From positions 1 through 56,759 of the IMG/VR virus record IMGVR_UViG_3300032235_001027: DNA of 56,759 nucleotides. One strand, 5' to 3'. The position numbers and the translations under genes are program-made. Under the pieces are notes generated by a model that worked only from the letters and a program-made list of their open reading frames with translations, was not told the origin of the DNA and searched no databases. This document shows positions 51,963 through 56,759 of the stretch, in pieces (the first letter of the stretch is position 1; every line of letters starts with the position of its first letter). The stretch comes from a virus.

Positions 51963-53048
51963 ATGAACATAACAACAGCTTTAAATCAAAGATCTTTTTT
52001 AATTCCAAGAGCTGACTTTGTTTCAGGTTCTCAAGAGAGTCTCATTAAACTTATTTTCGCAAGACATGGAGAAAAAGTAGTCACAAAAATAAAATTAATA
52101 GATGAAAATGATGATTATGATTCTTTTTTAGTAGAGGTTTTCGATAAAGGTTTTTGTTTAAAAATTTCTTTTGATCAAGTGCCTATTTTTTATGATTTCA
52201 TGATTTTAAAAGGGATTGAGCATTTAGAAATAGCTCCTCAAGCTGTAGATAGAAATGAAATTGAATACGGCAAAACGATTTACTATACGATCCAAACATT
52301 TGAATATTCAGAAAATTTATTGAATCTTGGCGGTTCTGCAATTTTAGATGAACAATATAGTTACTTTAATAATGTTATTTCTAGAATGCATTTTTATGAA
52401 CCACCAAAAGAAGTTTGGCCACATTTAGATGACACTAAATCCTATTTGGAATATCAAAATATTAATTTTGAAAATATTTTATCTTACGTGGACTCTGGAG
52501 AAGAAGATGAGTTTGAATTTGCCAAAAGCATGTACGCAGAAATATTTTTTGAAATGATGTCTATTTTTGAGAAAAATGAAAGCTCTTTAAAACTTAAAAA
52601 ATTAGTTCATGGAAATTTAGACTTAAGCACAATCATAAATAATAATAATTCTTTTAAATTTATTAATTTTGAAAATGCATTTGTCGGAAGTCCGTTTTTT
52701 GATTTAGCAAATTTAGCATTTGAATTACAAATGACTGGTCTAAAAGAATATGATTTTGTAACAAAAAGAATTAAAGATATTAAATTAGTTCAAAATAGAC
52801 TAAAGGCTGGAGAATTTTTAAATGAATATAAAATATGCAAACAAATTTGGAATAGAAAAAAACTTCTAGACTTAATGAAAGATTACGTAAAAGAAATAAT
52901 TGTAATGAACAGCTCTAGAGTTGATAAAATTGCAAGACTTTCAAGTGATTTCTCAAATCATTTTTATCGTTTTTCAGAAATAGAAGCGTTTCAAAAAAAT
53001 AAAGATTTCTTTGTGCAAAAATTTTCAGAATTAATTCTGAACAAATAA
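51963..53048 (+). CDS. aminoglycoside phosphotransferase/choline kinase-fold protein, probable pseudokinase
   Basis: 361 residues from ATG 51963 (a TTG 36 bases upstream would read through the terminator). The kinase C-lobe pattern is clear: LVHGNLDLSTIINNNNSFKFINFENAFVGSPFFDLANLAF corresponds to HGDLHxxN ... IDFExA ... DLA, but the catalytic Asp is N218, the metal Asn is Thr, and the DFE Asp is N235. FCLKISF (K67) may be the N-lobe Lys. It therefore probably cannot transfer phosphate and may bind a ligand or partner. It overlaps the convergent gene by 18 bases. Confidence 0.68.
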   Translation: MNITTALNQRSFLIPRADFVSGSQESLIKLIFARHGEKVVTKIKLIDENDDYDSFLVEVFDKGFCLKISFDQVPIFYDFMILKGIEHLEIAPQAVDRNEIEYGKTIYYTIQTFEYSENLLNLGGSAILDEQYSYFNNVISRMHFYEPPKEVWPHLDDTKSYLEYQNINFENILSYVDSGEEDEFEFAKSMYAEIFFEMMSIFEKNESSLKLKKLVHGNLDLSTIINNNNSFKFINFENAFVGSPFFDLANLAFELQMTGLKEYDFVTKRIKDIKLVQNRLKAGEFLNEYKICKQIWNRKKLLDLMKDYVKEIIVMNSSRVDKIARLSSDFSNHFYRFSEIEAFQKNKDFFVQKFSELILNK

Positions 53049-53468
53049 GTTTATATCATTCAAAATCATAGGATAAAAATATAATAAAATATTTATATCT
53101 AAAGGAAAAAATTTAGTTGTTATATCTCTTAATTCGTTCTTATAAAAAACTATTTTATTTTTTCTTTCTTCATCATTTGCTTCAAGAGCTTTGACAAAAG
53201 CAATATCTAATTTTTGCATTAATGGCTCTCTAAGAATTCTTAATTCTTCTTTTTTTAATTCTATTGCGACGTATATATTTATGTCTGGAGAATTTGTTTC
53301 CTCATTCCAGTAAAATGCTGGATAGAATTGCATTGGCAATTGATTCGCAGTAGGCAATATTTTATATGCTTTTGGGTTTATTTTATTTACAAAATCTAGA
53401 CATTCATTATTAGTTTCAAAATAATGAATACCTAATCCATGAGAAGTATTTGTATATAAAGTATACAT
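53031..53468 (-). CDS. putative tail fibre assembly chaperone
   Basis: 145 residues. The C-terminal half, LREPLMQKLDIAFVKALEANDEERKNKIVFYKNELRDIT, follows the pattern of phage fibre-assembly chaperones (R-x2-L-(L/M) ... D ... Y(R/K)xxLRDIT). It lies 2 bases downstream of the large fibre gene, the usual position for such a chaperone. The N-terminal half (TNTSHGLGIHYFETN) is not recognised. Confidence 0.55.
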   Translation of the reverse strand: MYTLYTNTSHGLGIHYFETNNECLDFVNKINPKAYKILPTANQLPMQFYPAFYWNEETNSPDINIYVAIELKKEELRILREPLMQKLDIAFVKALEANDEERKNKIVFYKNELRDITTKFFPLDINILLYFYPMILNDINLFVQN

Positions 53469-53470
53469 AA

Positions 53471-55585
53471 TTAATAGCCAAAAATTGTAAAGGTTCCAGT
53501 TCCATTCAATGAATTATTGCCAATTGAATAATAACTTCTTGAAGAAAGCGTCATGCATGCTGGAAGTAAACTAAATATTACTTCTCCATAATTATTTCCA
53601 AATGTTATTTTTTCAAAATCTCCAGTTTGATAATTACCAGTAGTAGCAGAAACAATTCTTTTTCCAGCATAATTAACTAAAGTGGAGAACATTGGAATTT
53701 GAACGGAACAAGCATATGATCCCAATGGACCCCAAGAAGCTGCCTGCCCACTAGCTCCAGCTGCTAATCCAGTTGAAATTATTCCACTTGTTAAACCCGC
53801 TACAGTTCCACTGCTTCCAGAATAATAAGCTAATCCAGGTATGCTCCCAGATCCAGTTCTTAAATATCCAGACATTTCACCACTAACAAGACTACTTCCA
53901 GATGAAAGATATCCAGTTCTAACTCCTCCGAAAGCATCAAAACCACTAACAGGATGAAATTGCAAATTAAAGGTAAATGGAGCCTTTACAGTTTCTGCTA
54001 AAGCCAATCCATACATAACATACGGATTATTCCATTGTCCACTTAATCCAGTTCCAGTTGGATAATAACGAAGTTGTGTCGCAGCGCTTCCAGACGCAGC
54101 TATTCCAGTTATTGGTAAAGTTATTCTACAGACATTATATCCAGTCAATAATGTCGGAATGCCACTAATTAGTGAAAATACGCCCCAAGCTTTTGCTGTA
54201 TTTGCCGCTTTAACATATCCAGTACAAGCTGTTCCTATATGAAATCCAGAAGAAGCGAAACAAGTAATTGTAGAACCACTTGTTTGAGAAAATACTGCTC
54301 CACTTACAAGCGTGCCGCTTATTGAGCCAGTTGTTAAGAAATTTCCAGTAGAACAAAAATTACCACCAGAAATCATACCAAATCCACAAATATCTGTAGC
54401 ACAAATATGCTTTTGAACACAAAGACATCCAGACAATACATTTAAAGATGTATCCAAACCAGTTGTACATATGTTATAAAATGCACCACTTCCAGTATTT
54501 AAAAAATTGCCTATATTGCAAAAAAATCCAGAATTTTGAAAGGAGCCATAATTATACAAATTGCTACCGCTCAAGCATAAATTTACATAATTACATATTA
54601 ATATATCAGAACTTGAACCGTTAATGTTATTAAAGCAGCCAGTTGTAACACATAATCCAGATACTTTTAAGCATTGAAAACAGGAATTACCAGTTCCAGT
54701 TATTGATTTTATATTTACTGTATTTAAATAAGCGTCACAAAAATACAAATTACCTTCACCACTTAAATTTGGAAATGCTCCAGTTTTAAAGCAAGCCACG
54801 CCATCAGAGCATATGCTATATCCTCCAGTCAAAATAACATTTCCAGAAAATATAGAATCTTTTCTAAAGATTGATCTTGTATTAACATCTAGTCCAGTAC
54901 CAGCGGCATTAAAGCACCCAGTTCCAGTTATATTTAAATTACCACTAAATAATGAAGTAGCATTAAAGTATGAATTCCCATAATTCGCAAAAGAATAACT
55001 ACTCAATGGAAGTCCGCCAACTGAGGTGGAATTGCCACTTATGTAATAAACGCCTTGCTCGTTAAGATTATCGAATCTAAATGCATTAGATCCACTTAAA
55101 CAAATTCCAGAATTGCTTGATTGGCATATATAAAATTGAACTTGACAAGAACAATTTAAAGATCTGAATGCATTATTTATTGTTGCCGTATTGGGAATTA
55201 ACGTAAATGATGGCGAAGATGAAAAGGATTGAATGCCATTAAATGCAGAATAAATGCCACTACCAGCAGCAAAATTTCCAACATTCGAAAACGAGAAAAC
55301 TGAATTATTGCCAGAAATATATAAACATTTATTTGTTGGCAAAGCTAAATAAGCTGGATTTGATGAATTGGTATCAGTATACTCAATTTTATTTTTACAA
55401 GTTTGAATTGCGCAATTTGCTACATATATGCCAGAATTATCATTAGCATCTCTAATTAAAAAACCAGACGTGCTTATATTTGAGGTGCATAATGGTCCAA
55501 CATAATTTCCAGTCAATCTCATGTAAGATTGCTGTATCTCGCAGCATATTTCTCCTGTAGTATTCCCTAAGATTAAATTAGCCAT
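53471..55585 (-). CDS. cysteine-rich tail fibre protein
   Basis: 704 residues with about 32 cysteines. Gly/Ser/Thr-rich repeats such as SGNxxITGTGCF, LxVSGLCVTTGCF and GNFLNTGSGAFYN suggest a beta-helical or triple-stranded shaft; the last ~200 residues (YPTGTGLSGQW, GYLRTGSGSIPG, FTIFGY) look like a compact tip. GGAAG 7 bases before the ATG is a ribosome-binding site, and the ATG overlaps the stop of the small membrane protein gene. Cys content and the TGxxCF patterns recall the adhesin at 20076. Confidence 0.65.
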   Translation of the reverse strand: MANLILGNTTGEICCEIQQSYMRLTGNYVGPLCTSNISTSGFLIRDANDNSGIYVANCAIQTCKNKIEYTDTNSSNPAYLALPTNKCLYISGNNSVFSFSNVGNFAAGSGIYSAFNGIQSFSSSPSFTLIPNTATINNAFRSLNCSCQVQFYICQSSNSGICLSGSNAFRFDNLNEQGVYYISGNSTSVGGLPLSSYSFANYGNSYFNATSLFSGNLNITGTGCFNAAGTGLDVNTRSIFRKDSIFSGNVILTGGYSICSDGVACFKTGAFPNLSGEGNLYFCDAYLNTVNIKSITGTGNSCFQCLKVSGLCVTTGCFNNINGSSSDILICNYVNLCLSGSNLYNYGSFQNSGFFCNIGNFLNTGSGAFYNICTTGLDTSLNVLSGCLCVQKHICATDICGFGMISGGNFCSTGNFLTTGSISGTLVSGAVFSQTSGSTITCFASSGFHIGTACTGYVKAANTAKAWGVFSLISGIPTLLTGYNVCRITLPITGIAASGSAATQLRYYPTGTGLSGQWNNPYVMYGLALAETVKAPFTFNLQFHPVSGFDAFGGVRTGYLSSGSSLVSGEMSGYLRTGSGSIPGLAYYSGSSGTVAGLTSGIISTGLAAGASGQAASWGPLGSYACSVQIPMFSTLVNYAGKRIVSATTGNYQTGDFEKITFGNNYGEVIFSLLPACMTLSSRSYYSIGNNSLNGTGTFTIFGY

Positions 55586-55758
55586 TATTCTTCCTTATTT
55601 TTCCAGTATTTTATTAAATGCACTATTTTAAGTATAGTGTATAAAAGGGCGGCGCTTAAGCCAGCCAACCTTAATCCATTTTCCAGAGAAGTAAAAGAAG
55701 CGCCCAAAGCTACTGCATTAGCTCCTATAACTTTTACACTGTCTGGTATCTGATCCAT
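55585..55758 (-). CDS. 57-residue membrane protein, holin candidate
   Basis: Reading the minus strand from ATG 55758 gives 57 residues: a polar start MDQIPDSVKVIGANAVALG, a hydrophobic segment LAGLSAALLYTILKIVHLI (about 31-49), and a charged end KYWKNKEE. One transmembrane helix with short polar N-terminus and a basic/acidic tail is the layout of small phage holins, but also of other small membrane proteins. The last A of its TAA is the first base of the fibre start, so the two are coupled. A GTGTAA element is 8 bases before the ATG. It is too short for most ORF callers. Confidence 0.6.
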   Translation of the reverse strand: MDQIPDSVKVIGANAVALGASFTSLENGLRLAGLSAALLYTILKIVHLIKYWKNKEE

Positions 55759-55766
55759 GTTTATTT

Positions 55767-55772
55767 TTACAC
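55767..55772 (-). promoter_or_regulatory. GTGTAA element before the membrane protein and fibre genes
   Basis: On the minus strand GTGTAA is followed by 8 bases (AAATAAAC) and ATG 55758, the same spacing as before 4713 and 41454. Upstream is TATAAT. The 37-base divergent gap also holds TATATT (55785-55790) 5 bases before the plus-strand ATG at 55796. Confidence 0.5.
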
Positions 55773-55795
55773 ATTATAATTTATTATATTCATAA

Positions 55796-56671
55796 ATGAA
55801 GAACATTATTTTTCAAGTAAATGGCGGCATTGGAAAGTCTATTATGGCTACAGCCGTATGCAGGGCTATCAAGAAGACTTACCCAGATTACAATTTGATC
55901 GTTTTATCTGGATATCCAGAAGTCTTTATTGGTAATCCAAATGTACATAGGTTCTATAGGGTTGGAATGGCTCCTTACTTTTATGAGGATTTCGTAAAGG
56001 GTGATGATACAATTTTCATGATTGATGAGCCTTATCTTTCCAAGGGCTACTTTAAGAAAAGCATGCATTTAGTGGAAGCATGGTGCGAAAATTTGGGCAT
56101 TAAGTTTGATGGAATTAAGCCAGATTTGTTCTTGAATCCATTAGAAATTAACAAAACAAAGTTCCAAGCTCCAAACAACAAACCAGTAATGATTTTCCAG
56201 CCATTTGGTGGCGGTTCTAAGGACGTTCAGTATAGCTGGAATAGGGATATCCCGCCACACCAAGCGCAGGCTATAGCGAACGTTTTAAGCCAAAAGTACC
56301 ACATTCTACAGATCTGCAGAGATGATCAGATTAAGTTACAGAATGTTCAGCACATTCATGCTCCATTTAGAGATTTGTTTGGTCTTATTTTGAGCAGTCA
56401 AGCTAGACTTGGAATTGATAGTTTTATGCAGCATGCTGCTGCCGCTTTTGGCAAGCAAACTTCAGTATGTTGGATCACTAACAAGCCAGTCGTCTTTGGC
56501 TACAAGAACAACAAGAACATTCTTCCAGATCCAAAACTAAAAACAACAATCTCAACACCCCCAGTTGAAGGTTATCTTGAGGAGTATGATTTTTCTGGCC
56601 ATAGGATACATGATTATCCTTATGCGACTCCAGATGTTTTTGACCTTAATGAAATAATTAAGGGATTTTAG
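55796..56671 (+). CDS. glycosyltransferase family 9-like (heptosyltransferase-type) protein
   Basis: 291 residues. NIIFQVNGGIGKSIMATAVCRAIKKTYPDYNLIVLSGYPEVFIGNPNVH matches the N-terminal half of ADP-heptose:LPS heptosyltransferases (G-G-(I/L)G-x2-(I/L)-x3-P pattern, here diverged), and GIDSFMQHAAAAFGKQTSVCW matches the donor-site half (D-(S/T)-x-x-x-H-x-A-A-A). It likely transfers a sugar to a surface glycan or the virion. It is a stand-alone gene with TATATT just upstream and a terminator downstream. Confidence 0.72.
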   Translation: MKNIIFQVNGGIGKSIMATAVCRAIKKTYPDYNLIVLSGYPEVFIGNPNVHRFYRVGMAPYFYEDFVKGDDTIFMIDEPYLSKGYFKKSMHLVEAWCENLGIKFDGIKPDLFLNPLEINKTKFQAPNNKPVMIFQPFGGGSKDVQYSWNRDIPPHQAQAIANVLSQKYHILQICRDDQIKLQNVQHIHAPFRDLFGLILSSQARLGIDSFMQHAAAAFGKQTSVCWITNKPVVFGYKNNKNILPDPKLKTTISTPPVEGYLEEYDFSGHRIHDYPYATPDVFDLNEIIKGF

Positions 56672-56693
56672 AAACAAAAAAGGCAAAAAAAGA

Positions 56694-56722
56694 GGGAAGA
56701 GTTTCGGCTCTTCCCCTTTTTT
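56694..56722 (+). terminator. intrinsic terminator after the GT9-like gene
   Basis: GGGAAGAG (56694-56701) and CTCTTCCC (56708-56715) form an 8-bp stem with a 6-base loop, followed by six T (56717-56722). Confidence 0.88.
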
Positions 56723-56759
56723 ATTAATTAATGAAACTAAAACTTAAGAAAAGTTTTCT

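Noticed and set aside
1-56759. tRNA or rRNA genes, insertion sequences, integrase or attachment sites
   Set aside because: No cloverleaf-like or rRNA-like sequence, transposase, recombinase of integrase type or flanking direct repeats was seen on reading either strand.
1-56759. Recoded genetic code (TGA or TAG read as an amino acid)
   Set aside because: TGA, TAG and TAA all end clear genes at expected places, e.g. TGA at 34477, 35049, 39567, 41052 and 45274, TAG at 6657, 37097 and 49235.

Overview
The window is part of the genome of a large, AT-rich, tailed dsDNA bacteriophage (Caudoviricetes). It holds a tail module with a 3,423-residue tape measure protein, a nucleotide-metabolism and ribonucleotide reductase block, a phage-encoded replisome, and a sugar and glycosyltransferase cassette. 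No tail sheath gene is visible, so a long non-contractile tail is likely. Head, terminase and endolysin genes are not in the window. TGA, TAA and TAG all act as stops, so the code is standard. The host cannot be named. A heptosyltransferase-like enzyme, a GDP-mannose dehydratase and an RfbH-like dideoxysugar enzyme would fit a Gram-negative host with LPS, but that is inference.

Layout. 1-2651 (+): two receptor-binding or fibre proteins, one with TSQTG repeats and cut at the window edge, one an Asp-box beta-propeller. 2648-4667 (-): three uncharacterised genes, possibly tail assembly factors. 4713-25402 (+): neck/tail completion proteins, tail tube, tape measure, two further proteins with tube-like motifs, a minor tail protein and a 1,375-residue cysteine-rich LamG-like adhesin. 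25399-29644 (-): FmdB-like protein, Hsp20, glycosyltransferase, SSB, sigma factor, dNMP kinase, dUTPase and a small unknown. 29865-33691 (+): NrdB, NrdA and an acidic protein with a conserved C-terminal module. 33704-39567 (+): seven glycosyltransferase, nucleotide-sugar and methyltransferase genes. 39579-51655 (+): RecA, PD-(D/E)XK nuclease, DnaB helicase, DnaG-like primase, RecB/Cas4-like nuclease, DNA polymerase III split into PHP, exonuclease and catalytic genes, and a ClpA/ClpC-type unfoldase. 51668-53048 (+): a small basic protein with its own promoter and terminator, then a kinase-fold protein lacking its catalytic residues. 53031-55758 (-): a cysteine-rich fibre, a probable fibre chaperone and a 57-residue membrane protein. 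55796-56671 (+): a GT9-like glycosyltransferase.

Regulation. Two kinds of start region recur. Replication and early-type genes have sigma70-like promoters (TTGACA-16/17-TATAAT-like) whose -10 ends only 5-9 bases before the start codon and whose elements overlap or abut the stop of the gene before. A second set of gene-cluster starts carries a GTGTAA core, often exactly 8 bases before ATG. Both suggest leaderless or nearly leaderless mRNAs. The phage sigma factor is a candidate reader of the second class.

Most notable: a cargo-like insert in the tape measure protein marked by GYIPNF-type motifs and carrying a PD-(D/E)XK-like signature; the three-gene DNA polymerase III; an RfbH/E1-type dehydratase with the PLP Lys-to-His change and a 2Fe-2S-type cysteine pattern; a pseudokinase; and a terminator-like hairpin inside the first gene of the recA cluster.
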